Counted from the first letter of the stretch, positions 1-5,494 are shown. The stretch is DNA of 7,556 bases from an uncultured bacterium (GCA_905214895.1 CAJMNP010000037.1:1-7556), one strand, 5' to 3'. A program made the numbers and translations. The notes: a model not told the origin generated them from the letters alone.

Positions 1-1372
1 TAAAGTCGCGAATCATGCGGCTGATGCGGCAGAACGCCGGCGTCACCACGATGTCGTCGGCAAGCACATCGAGCAACTCGTCCTCGGTATAGGGGCGCCA
101 CTCGCCACGCTCATAACAGCCCACCAGGCGCGAACCCTCGATGAGCGCGCACGGGTAAACCTTGACCTCGTCGGGCATAAAGGCCCCTTCGGTCATAAAG
201 CGCTCGTAGTCGCGCTTATCCCCCTCGGGCGTGGCACCCAGCAAATTGAGCATAAAGTGCGCGTGGATCTTAAAGCCAAACAGGCGCGCAAGCGAAAACG
301 CTCGCTCAATCTGAGCCACCGAAATGCGACGCTCGTTGATATCGAGCAGATGCTGGTCGAGACTCTGGATGCCCATCTGGATCTTAGTACAGCCCAGGCG
401 ACGAATGAGCGTGAGGGCCTGTGGCGTCACGGCATCGGGCCGGGTCTCGATAACGAGCCCCACCACGCGATGCTTCGCCGTCTCGTTGATGCGCTGCTGG
501 CGCTCAAGCTCCTCCATCGTGGCCGTCTGCCACTCGGCGACCTCGCCCCACGGCGTACCGGGGCCGTACAGACAACGCACCGCGCGGTTGTAGCCGCCCA
601 CAGCAACATCCACGCGCTCCTGCTCTCCTGCAACACCGCTCGCGAGCTCGGCCTCGTCTGTCGCAATGCCGGCAGCCCGGTAGCGCTCGCGACGCTCCGC
701 CACCACCGGCGGCAGGGCATCGGCGGGAGCGTCATCGAGCAAGCGCCCCGCCTCGGCACGGCTGATACCCGGGCGCGCCAACATGGGATTAGCCGCCACG
801 CCGGCGACGGCATCGTCATTGAGCGCACGGAAAAGTTCCGACATAAACCACGTCTGATACCCTTGCGGATAGTCGCTCCAGGTACCACCGAGCACGATGA
901 GCTCTATCTTGTCGGTCGCATGCCCCATCTGCGAAAGCGCGGTCAGACGAGCGCTCACCTGCAGATACGGATCGAAGCAATTTTGCTCCGCACGGGCGCA
1001 TGCCGGCTCGGCGTGCAGATAGCTCTTGGGCATGCGCAGATCATTGGGACAAAACAGGCAATCGCCTGAGCACGGCCACGGCTTGGTGATGACGGTAATG
1101 GTCGCCACGCCTGAGGCCGTTCGGCGCGGCTTCATGCGCAGCGCCTGCAGCAGTCGACGTTCCAGCTCGGCATCGACATTCCACCCAGCCCAACGAGCCG
1201 GCTCCTCGCGCTTCACCCGCTGGTAGAACGGCAGCAGGCGGCGCTTGGCCAGATCGCGCTTGTCGGCACCCTCACGGCGCGCCTCGGCATGTATCAGTTT
1301 GACGAGTGCCTTGTCGTCTACGGTCTCGCCGCGACGCAGGGCTTTAAGTATGTTCAAGATAATCTGTTCCAT
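1..1372 (-). CDS. elp3: Elp3-family radical SAM enzyme (tRNA wobble-uridine modification), 3' end cut by window edge
   Basis: The reverse strand is open from ATG at 1372 to the left edge, giving 457 codons with no stop. The radical SAM cluster motif is C101-x3-C105-x2-C108 (CSGDCLFCPN), followed by RMPKSYL. Other Elp3 hallmarks are KPRRTASGVA (81-90), FDPYLQ (133-138), the LGGTW glycine strand (161-165), VIETRPD (307-313), IQMGIQS (331-337), KVYPC (404-408) and a closing CRISRMIRD like the end of the eukaryotic Elp3 radical SAM domain. Elp3 enzymes use SAM and acetyl-CoA to add a carboxymethyl group to C5 of U34 in tRNA. The GNAT acetyltransferase half should follow but lies outside the window. 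About 95 residues are inserted between residues 186 and 296 compared with human ELP3. There is no good Shine-Dalgarno; only GGGGG directly precedes the ATG. Family confidence is high; the exact modification made is inferred. Confidence 0.88.
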   Translation of the reverse strand, partial: MEQIILNILKALRRGETVDDKALVKLIHAEARREGADKRDLAKRRLLPFYQRVKREEPARWAGWNVDAELERRLLQALRMKPRRTASGVATITVITKPWPCSGDCLFCPNDLRMPKSYLHAEPACARAEQNCFDPYLQVSARLTALSQMGHATDKIELIVLGGTWSDYPQGYQTWFMSELFRALNDDAVAGVAANPMLARPGISRAEAGRLLDDAPADALPPVVAERRERYRAAGIATDEAELASGVAGEQERVDVAVGGYNRAVRCLYGPGTPWGEVAEWQTATMEELERQQRINETAKHRVVGLVIETRPDAVTPQALTLIRRLGCTKIQMGIQSLDQHLLDINERRISVAQIERAFSLARLFGFKIHAHFMLNLLGATPEGDKRDYERFMTEGAFMPDEVKVYPCALIEGSRLVGCYERGEWRPYTEDELLDVLADDIVVTPAFCRISRMIRDF

Positions 1373-1391
1373 GCCCCCATTGTAAAGGCAA

Positions 1392-1423
1392 AGGCGCCGG
1401 AGCCCGTCACGGCTCCGGCGCCT
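1392..1423 (-). terminator. Perfect 13-bp GC-rich hairpin, likely terminator of the HTH/DUF4097 operon
   Basis: Arms 1392-1404 (AGGCGCCGGAGCC) and 1411-1423 are perfect reverse complements around a 6-base loop (1405-1410). In minus-strand sense the stem ends in CCT and continues TTGCCTTTA, an interrupted T tract. This fits an intrinsic terminator 51 bases after the stop of the gene at 1475-2374. The hairpin ends only 19 bases before the Elp3 start codon, so it could also act as a leader structure or attenuator for that gene. Confidence 0.65.
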
Positions 1424-1441
1424 CCATCAAACAGCGCGTCT

Positions 1442-1455
1442 AAGCATCTATGCTT
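1442..1455. repeat. Small perfect inverted repeat upstream of the Elp3 gene
   Basis: AAGCAT-CT-ATGCTT is a perfect 6-bp inverted repeat with a 2-base centre. It lies in the 102-base gap between the stop of the DUF4097-type gene and the Elp3 start. It could be an operator or a minor hairpin. A 5-bp stem (1455-1459 with 1466-1470) directly adjoins it. Function is unknown, and chance occurrence is possible. Confidence 0.3.
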
Positions 1456-1474
1456 GCGGACCAGCCCGCAGCCA

Positions 1475-2374
1475 TCACTCCGGATCAAACGACATGTCGC
1501 CCGAACCGACCTCAAAACGATACGTGGCAGACTTATCGCCGTTATCGAATTCAAGATTCAAAATGGTCTCGCCGTCGTAGCCAAGCGGAAGGAAATCGCT
1601 CTCGAAGTCGCCGCTGCCCAAGGTGAGGCTCGCCTTAAAGCCCGTCGAGTTCGGAACCGTCATCTCCACATCGCCCGAGCCCACACTCACGTCCATCGAC
1701 TTCGCGGGGGCCTGGTAAAGCTCGAACGTCACATCGCCCGAACCGACCTCAGCGCTGAGCGCATCAGTCACGCTGCCCGTAAACTCTACATCTCCCGCAC
1801 CCAGGAAAAGGTCGAAACCATCACAGATGACACCGGCAATCTGCAGATCGCCCGAGCCCACGTGCGCGTTGACCCCCTTCAGATGTTCGGCAACACGGCG
1901 CGGCAGCTCGACCGTAACTGAGCGATCGATCGCCTTACCGTCGTCACTTCCAAACTGGGAAACCTTGAGCGTCGAGTCCTCGACGGATGCGATGTTTTGC
2001 GTCGCGGCCTTGGAGGCATCCATACCCTCGGCAACGCGCCCCCGCTCGATAACGCGAACCTTGTTGCCATCAACAACCTTGACGTCCACCGAAGCCGCAT
2101 TGATATCGAAATCGAGGTAGCGGAACTCATCGGCATCAAAAGTCGTGCTCGAAAGCTGCTGAGGCCGAGCGGAATAGTTGCCACTATCCAAGAGATCATC
2201 GTCGTCAAACATATCGTCCATACCAGACAAGCCGGGTACAACATCGTCGAGATCCCACGGGCCATCAAAATGAATCAAAGTCCGCGAAATACCAAAGACA
2301 AGTCCGATGATGAGCACGAACGCTCCGATGCCAACGCCCAAGCGTACCTTGGATTCATGCGAAAGCTTCATCAT
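1475..2374 (-). CDS. Membrane-anchored DUF4097-type beta-solenoid protein with GSGD repeats
   Basis: This is a 299-residue protein of unknown function. A short basic N-terminus is followed by a hydrophobic segment (residues 12-30, VGVGIGAFVLIIGLVFGI-like), then an acidic linker with a D-rich run (53-63), then a long extracytoplasmic beta-rich domain from about residue 75. G-[SA]-G-D motifs recur at 173, 192, 211, 232, 253 and 290, with a degenerate NGD at 278-280. The spacing of about 19-21 residues is typical of solenoid turns in DUF4097/DUF2807-like adhesin-type domains. The start is ATG 2374, with AGAGGG at 2381-2386 six bases upstream; a second in-frame ATG at 2371 is equally usable. The ATGA overlap with the upstream HTH gene implies translational coupling. 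DUF4097 proteins often sit beside small regulators and are suspected of an envelope role, but no biochemical activity is assigned. Confidence 0.85.
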   Translation of the reverse strand: MMKLSHESKVRLGVGIGAFVLIIGLVFGISRTLIHFDGPWDLDDVVPGLSGMDDMFDDDDLLDSGNYSARPQQLSSTTFDADEFRYLDFDINAASVDVKVVDGNKVRVIERGRVAEGMDASKAATQNIASVEDSTLKVSQFGSDDGKAIDRSVTVELPRRVAEHLKGVNAHVGSGDLQIAGVICDGFDLFLGAGDVEFTGSVTDALSAEVGSGDVTFELYQAPAKSMDVSVGSGDVEMTVPNSTGFKASLTLGSGDFESDFLPLGYDGETILNLEFDNGDKSATYRFEVGSGDMSFDPE

Positions 2375-3093
2375 TCATCACCCTCTTTGGCGATCGGGTC
2401 AGCGGTAGTCGCGGTAGCCACGCCAGCATCAACCGCAGCGGAAGCATCCTGCACCTGAGTCCTAGCCGTCACCGGTGCCGAACCAACCTGAATATCCCCG
2501 CGTGCCCAATCACCATCGAGTGCACGCGCCACCCAGTGATAGATGGGAATCGTAAAGAAGATCAGCGCGGCAAAGGGGCCGGCACCAAACGGGAACATCA
2601 GCAAAAAGAACAGCAGCCAACACACAGCCCAATACGGGAACGACTGGAACGGACCCTTCACCGGAGTCGAGCCAACCGCACCGCCACTCGTCGCCTGCGC
2701 CGTAGCGGCATTGGCGGCCTGTGCACTCCAGCTTGCCGCTTGCGCCGCCTTGGCCGCAGCATCACTCGCCTGCGTTGCCGCCTCGGTAGCGCGTGCCGCC
2801 GCCTCGTGGGTACGGGCACGCTCCGCCGCCTCGGCCTCGCGCTGACGGGCGCGGTCCTCGTTCTCAAACTCGATATCGTCCTCGATCTCATCGCTCGGAT
2901 TGAGCAGCTCATCCAGACTCACACCATAGAGCTTGGCGAGCGAAATCAGGTTCTCGGTATCGGGCGAGCTCTCCGCGCGCTCCCATTTACTGACCGCTTG
3001 GCGTGACAGTCCCAGCTTTCGCGCCAATCCTTCTTGGCTAAAGCCCTTGCTGCGGCGAAGGTCGGCGAGCCGCTGAGCAGTTTCTACATTCAT
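2371..3093 (-). CDS. XRE/Cro-type HTH regulator with Ala-rich linker and C-terminal membrane segments
   Basis: This is a 240-residue protein. Residues 5-64 form a Cro/C1-type HTH with a clear recognition region, LSRQAVSKWERA (29-40), followed by SPDTENLISLAKLYGVSLDEL-type family sequence. An acidic stretch (68-80) leads into a highly Ala-rich, charged, probably helical or coiled-coil linker (81-135). Two hydrophobic segments (about 153-167 and 171-189) are followed by a polar Ala/Thr-rich tail. The layout suggests a DNA-binding domain tethered to the membrane. Start ATG 3093 is chosen because AGGAGG (3098-3103) precedes it and the HTH fold begins immediately; the frame stays open up to 3342, but that extension has no family resemblance. 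The gene overlaps the DUF4097-type gene by ATGA, so the two are one operon. The likely role is regulating the operon in response to an envelope cue; the signal and targets are unknown. Confidence 0.85.
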   Translation of the reverse strand: MNVETAQRLADLRRSKGFSQEGLARKLGLSRQAVSKWERAESSPDTENLISLAKLYGVSLDELLNPSDEIEDDIEFENEDRARQREAEAAERARTHEAAARATEAATQASDAAAKAAQAASWSAQAANAATAQATSGGAVGSTPVKGPFQSFPYWAVCWLLFFLLMFPFGAGPFAALIFFTIPIYHWVARALDGDWARGDIQVGSAPVTARTQVQDASAAVDAGVATATTADPIAKEGDE

Positions 3094-3097
3094 GGTT

Positions 3098-3103
3098 CCT
3101 CCT
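3098..3103 (-). promoter_or_regulatory. Ribosome binding site fixing the HTH gene start
   Basis: In minus-strand sense AGGAGG precedes ATG 3093 by four bases. It is the strongest Shine-Dalgarno match in the region and is the reason for rejecting the longer open frame that extends to 3342. Confidence 0.75.
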
Positions 3104-3142
3104 ATGCGATGCCAGCCGTGCCGCCGGACCGTTTTTGTTTTT

Positions 3143-3152
3143 AAGGCGCCTT
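3143..3152. repeat. 10-bp palindrome in the divergent promoter region
   Basis: AAGGCGCCTT is a perfect palindrome 50 bases upstream of the HTH gene start. It is flanked on one side by a T-rich run (3132-3142) and on the other by TTGCACAGTTAAAAA. Its place in the shared intergenic region suits an operator for the HTH protein, possibly autoregulatory. No second copy was seen in the window, so this is only a candidate. Confidence 0.3.
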
Positions 3153-3211
3153 GCACAGTTAAAAATCTATCCGCCACCGCCAAAAGCATGCCACCTATTC
3201 TAGTGAGATTT

Positions 3212-3240
3212 TTGACAACCGGCGGTTGCGGGCACATATG
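3212..3240 (+). promoter_or_regulatory. Candidate sigma-70-type promoter for the Trm9-like gene
   Basis: A perfect -35 hexamer TTGACA (3212-3217) is followed after 17 bases by CATATG (3235-3240), a weak -10. Transcription from here would give a leader of about 115 bases before GTG 3361. A second possibility is TTGTCC (3285-3290) with TAGTAT (3309-3314) at 18-base spacing, which would give a leader of about 40 bases. The sequence does not decide between them. Confidence 0.4.
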
Positions 3241-3309
3241 AGCTGCGGAAATGTGTCCAAACAAAGCAATGACCCACAGCTCGGTTGTCCCCGTTGCGGC
3301 GTAAACGGT

Positions 3310-3323
3310 AGTATGGTCGTACT
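3310..3323. repeat. Imperfect 14-bp palindrome before the Trm9-like gene
   Basis: AGTATGGTCGTACT pairs with its own reverse complement at all but one base pair. It lies over the downstream end of the alternative -10 element (TAGTAT), about 38 bases before the start codon, where a repressor could act. No regulator can be assigned. Confidence 0.22.
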
Positions 3324-3343
3324 GTTTATTCCGCACCGCCAAC

Positions 3344-3351
3344 GGAGGGAG
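3344..3351 (+). promoter_or_regulatory. Ribosome binding site deciding the GTG 3361 start
   Basis: GGAGGGAG lies 9 bases before GTG 3361. In-frame upstream candidates (TTG 3226, ATG 3238, ATG 3313) lack a comparable Shine-Dalgarno. Recognisable methyltransferase sequence also begins shortly after the GTG. Confidence 0.65.
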
Positions 3352-3360
3352 TTCCGCGCC

Positions 3361-4233
3361 GTGAACCGCGATTTCGCCTCATCGCTCATCCAGCTCAACA
3401 ACACGTTCTATCGCGAGCACTCCGCCTCCTTCTCCGATACGCGCCAGGCCCCGTGGCCCGGCTGGGTGCGTACCATGGATATCGCGCTCGGGCAGCTCGA
3501 CGTCGCCACGATCGAGCATCCCGTCCGTGTCTTTGATCTTGCCTGCGGAAATATGCGCTTTGAGAACTTTGCCGCCGGCGGCGCACTTGCCGTCAAGGGC
3601 GTCGACGGCACAAACCCCTCGGCAGATGTCAGCTGCCCGTTTGAGTTCTATGGTGTCGACTCGTGTCAGGACCTGGCCATCGATGCACGTGGCCACGCCC
3701 TGCGCATTCCCAACCTGCACTTCCAGGAACTCGATGTGCTCGACGCCCTCATGAAGCTCAACCCCGCCAAGACACCCGACGTGCTTTTCGACGCCCCGCT
3801 CGCCGACATCTCGGTCTGCTTTGGATTTATGCACCACGTGCCGTCGTGCGAGTACCGCGTACGCGTGCTCGACGCCCTGGTGCGCCAGACGCGCCCAGGC
3901 GGCATCATCGCCATCAGCTTTTGGGAGTTTATGAACGACGAGCGCATGGCGCGCAAGGCCGTTCGTGCCGAGGCCCGCGCCGAGCTCACCCCGCCGTTTG
4001 AGGGTTACGATTCCGCGCAGTTTGAAGCCGGCGACCATCTCATTGGCTGGCAAAACGACCGCCACGCCTACCGCTATTGCCATCACTTTGACGATCAGCA
4101 GATCACCGACCTGGTGCGCGGCGTCCGTACGTTCTACAAGAGCGGCGAGGTCCCCGTGCGCGAGCTTGAGCGCTTCCATGCCGACGGTCGCAGCGGCGAG
4201 CTCAACCGCTATGTGATTCTCAAGCGTCTGTAG
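3361..4233 (+). CDS. Trm9/ALKBH8-like class I SAM-dependent methyltransferase, probable tRNA wobble-uridine methyltransferase
   Basis: This is a 290-residue Rossmann-fold methyltransferase. Residues 13-35 (NNTFYREHSASFSDTR then PWPGW) resemble the N-terminus of Trm9/ALKBH8 methyltransferase domains, which read like Y..IA.HFS.TR..PWP. SAM-binding motif I is VFDLACGNMRF (57-67), and an acidic strand end FYGVD (96-100) probably contacts the ribose. A central strand SVCFGFMHHV (151-160) and RPGG (178-181) follow. Near the end, GDHLIGW (224-230) and HAYRYCHHF (235-243) mirror the Trm9-family GD-PW and RYYH-F elements, and LNRYVILKRL closes the protein like the ALKBH8 VILQK tail. Trm9 methylates cm5U34 to mcm5U34 and needs Trm112 as partner. 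The Elp3-family gene about 2 kb away would supply that substrate. Class I methyltransferase is secure; the tRNA substrate is inferred from motifs and context. The start is GTG, supported by GGAGGGAG. Confidence 0.85.
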   Translation: MNRDFASSLIQLNNTFYREHSASFSDTRQAPWPGWVRTMDIALGQLDVATIEHPVRVFDLACGNMRFENFAAGGALAVKGVDGTNPSADVSCPFEFYGVDSCQDLAIDARGHALRIPNLHFQELDVLDALMKLNPAKTPDVLFDAPLADISVCFGFMHHVPSCEYRVRVLDALVRQTRPGGIIAISFWEFMNDERMARKAVRAEARAELTPPFEGYDSAQFEAGDHLIGWQNDRHAYRYCHHFDDQQITDLVRGVRTFYKSGEVPVRELERFHADGRSGELNRYVILKRL

Positions 4234-4236
4234 GCG

Positions 4237-4254
4237 TCAGCGACTCGTCGCTGA
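4237..4254 (+). terminator. Weak hairpin after the Trm9-like gene
   Basis: TCAGCGA (4237-4243) and TCGCTGA (4248-4254) form a 7-bp stem with loop CTCG, starting 4 bases after the stop codon. The nearest T run (TCTTTT, 4266-4271) is about 11 bases further on, so this is not a textbook intrinsic terminator. It may be a partial terminator or an mRNA 3' stabiliser between two co-directional genes. Confidence 0.3.
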
Positions 4255-4335
4255 GCCGCACCGCATCTTTTGGGCAAATCGCCCCCTTCTAACCCATCAC
4301 CGGAACGTGCAGCCATGCGTTCCATACTTATGACC

Positions 4336-4341
4336 AAGGAG
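4336..4341 (+). promoter_or_regulatory. Ribosome binding site for trmB
   Basis: AAGGAG sits four bases before ATG 4346. ATGs at 4315 and 4330 are out of frame with the long reading frame, so 4346 is the supported start. Confidence 0.7.
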
Positions 4342-4345
4342 CCTC

Positions 4346-5185
4346 ATGGGAGCCGTCCACGTTCGCACGCCTAAGAACTTTGTACTCGAGGAGCGCCTGG
4401 AGCGCTACGCCGATGCGATTGAGACGAACCCCGAGGCCTATGCCGGAGATTGGCGCGAGGCCTGTGCGCCCGCAGGCAGCAAGCCTTTCGAACACCTTCA
4501 TCTGGATCTTGGTTGTGGCAAGGGAACGTACCTTGTAGAGCGCGCGGCCCGCGAGCCAAACACGTTCTTTATCGGCATGGACCAGGAGCCCATCTGCATC
4601 GCCTATGCCGCACAGAAAATCTGCGAGCAGGAGCTGTCCAACGCACTTGTCCTGCCCCGAGGCGCCGCATCGCTGCCGCAGCTGTTTGCCGCAGGCGAGC
4701 TCGATGCCATCACCATCAACTTTCCCACGCCGCAGCCCAAGGCCAAGTACGCCAAAAAACGGCTCGTCCATGTCGACCATCTGATGCTCTACCGCCCGCT
4801 CTTTGCAGCCGGCGCCACCGTCACGCTGCGCACCGACAGCAAACCGCTGCGCGACTACGCCCTGGGGCAGATTGCCGCGGCCGGCTACGACACGCTTTGG
4901 GTAAGCGACGACGTCCGCCGCGACCATCCCGAGCATCCCGAGACCGAATACGAATGCCGCACGCGCGAGATGGGTGCCGTCGTCTATGGCATTTGTGCCA
5001 CACCCGGCGCGCAGCCCACCGACGAACAGCTCACAGCGGGTCGCATGCAGGAGCAAAGTCTTGCTTGCTACCTGCCCGATAACCTCGATGAGCTCACCTA
5101 CGTGCCCCTCGGCATGGAAGAGGCCGTCGAGAACTTTAAAAACCGCGCCCGCAAGGGCAAGAAGCGCTTACCGCAGGAGTCCTAG
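4346..5185 (+). CDS. trmB: TrmB-family tRNA (guanine-N7)-methyltransferase, divergent at the FPDPW motif
   Basis: This 279-residue class I methyltransferase should place m7G at position 46 of tRNA. SAM-binding motif I is HLDLGCGKGTYLV (52-64), and FIGMDQE (75-81) is the ribose-binding acidic region. The family signature, normally [FS][PS]DPWPK.RH.KRRL, appears here as FPTPQPKAKYAKKRL (126-140). It is followed by the expected VHVDHLMLYRPLF, the TD motif RTDSKPL (162-168) and the C-terminal TEYE (200-203). The conserved Asp and Trp of DPW are Thr and Gln, and the conserved His is Tyr. A C-terminal extension of about 65 residues ends in a basic tail (KNRARKGKKR, 265-274) that could bind RNA. The gene follows the Trm9-like gene by 112 bases on the same strand. 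Family assignment is good; whether it still makes m7G46 is uncertain because of the altered motif. Confidence 0.85.
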   Translation: MGAVHVRTPKNFVLEERLERYADAIETNPEAYAGDWREACAPAGSKPFEHLHLDLGCGKGTYLVERAAREPNTFFIGMDQEPICIAYAAQKICEQELSNALVLPRGAASLPQLFAAGELDAITINFPTPQPKAKYAKKRLVHVDHLMLYRPLFAAGATVTLRTDSKPLRDYALGQIAAAGYDTLWVSDDVRRDHPEHPETEYECRTREMGAVVYGICATPGAQPTDEQLTAGRMQEQSLACYLPDNLDELTYVPLGMEEAVENFKNRARKGKKRLPQES

Positions 5186-5252
5186 GGGCTTCTGATGGTC
5201 GCGGCGTCGGCAAACAAGCGCAAATTGGCGCCAGCGAACGGCCCTCAAACCT

Positions 5253-5371
5253 AAGTGAGTAGACTTTTTTGCAATAGCCAGGCACAGCCCGCATAGCGAA
5301 ACATAAAACCGCAGGTAGAACCCTAGCGCAAAAGTCATGTGCTCGCAATATCGCAAAAAGTCTACTCACTT
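5253..5371. repeat. MITE-like or structured element bounded by 19-20-bp near-perfect inverted repeats
   Basis: The left arm 5253-5272 (AAGTGAGTAGAC, six T, GC) is the reverse complement of the right arm 5353-5371 (GC, five A, GTCTACTCACTT), apart from one extra T/A. The arms enclose about 80 bases that are more AT-rich than the flanking genes. A nested pair GCACA (5282-5286) and TGTGC (5338-5342) could extend the fold, and GCAATA occurs as a direct repeat inside both ends (5271-5276, 5345-5350). No target-site duplication or transposase is visible. It may be a miniature inverted-repeat element, a structured RNA, or paired sites for one regulator. Confidence 0.7.
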
Positions 5372-5434
5372 GGCTAGCGACTACACTAAACGGCTGGGCA
5401 GAACGCCCATTTCCTGCATTTTCTTGCCTGCGAA

Positions 5435-5446
5435 CGCATCGATGCG
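5435..5446. repeat. 12-bp palindrome at the putative helicase promoter
   Basis: CGCATCGATGCG is a perfect palindrome. It covers the place where a -35 box would fall if CATAAT (5456-5461) is the -10 of the helicase promoter, so it could be an operator. No regulator is identifiable, and a GC-rich 12-mer palindrome can occur by chance. Confidence 0.3.
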
Positions 5447-5455
5447 ACGCTACGC

Positions 5456-5461
5456 CATAAT
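5456..5461 (+). promoter_or_regulatory. Possible -10 box for the helicase gene
   Basis: CATAAT matches the -10 consensus at five of six positions and lies 33 bases before ATG 5495. No good -35 hexamer occurs at 16-18 bases spacing; the palindrome at 5435-5446 occupies that place. This is a weak call. Confidence 0.28.
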
Positions 5462-5494
5462 AGTTGGCGGACAATCGCGAGAGAAAGCAAACAC

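Larger units (their letters stand above)
5186..5494. other. 309-base gene-free stretch between trmB and the helicase gene
   Basis: No convincing gene is seen here. The stretch holds a long inverted-repeat element (5253-5371), a short hairpin TGGGC-AGAAC-GCCCA (about 5394-5408), a 12-bp palindrome (5435-5446) and a CATAAT box (5456-5461) that may belong to the helicase promoter. Minus-strand reading frames cross it, but they lack ribosome binding sites and overlap real genes at their ends. Confidence 0.6.

Noticed and set aside
257..1069. Long plus-strand open frame of about 270 codons.
   Set aside because: It is a shadow of the Elp3-family gene on the opposite strand, which has clear motifs; the plus-strand translation is Arg/His-rich with no family resemblance.
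3094..3342. N-terminal extension of the HTH protein by 83 residues.
   Set aside because: AGGAGG before ATG 3093 and the immediate start of the HTH fold favour the shorter protein; the extension covers the divergent promoter region.
3226..3360. In-frame extension upstream of the Trm9-like gene (TTG 3226 or ATG 3238) containing a CPRC motif that could look like a zinc knuckle or a Trm112-like piece.
   Set aside because: It overlaps the promoter candidates, has no ribosome binding site, and shows no recognisable family sequence; GTG 3361 with GGAGGGAG fits better.
3379..4179. Minus-strand open frame of about 266 codons opposite the Trm9-like gene.
   Set aside because: It is a mirror frame produced by GC-rich codon bias; the plus strand carries the methyltransferase motifs.
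4272..4284. GGGC-AAATC-GCCC hairpin between the Trm9-like gene and trmB as a terminator.
   Set aside because: It has only four base pairs and no proper T tract.
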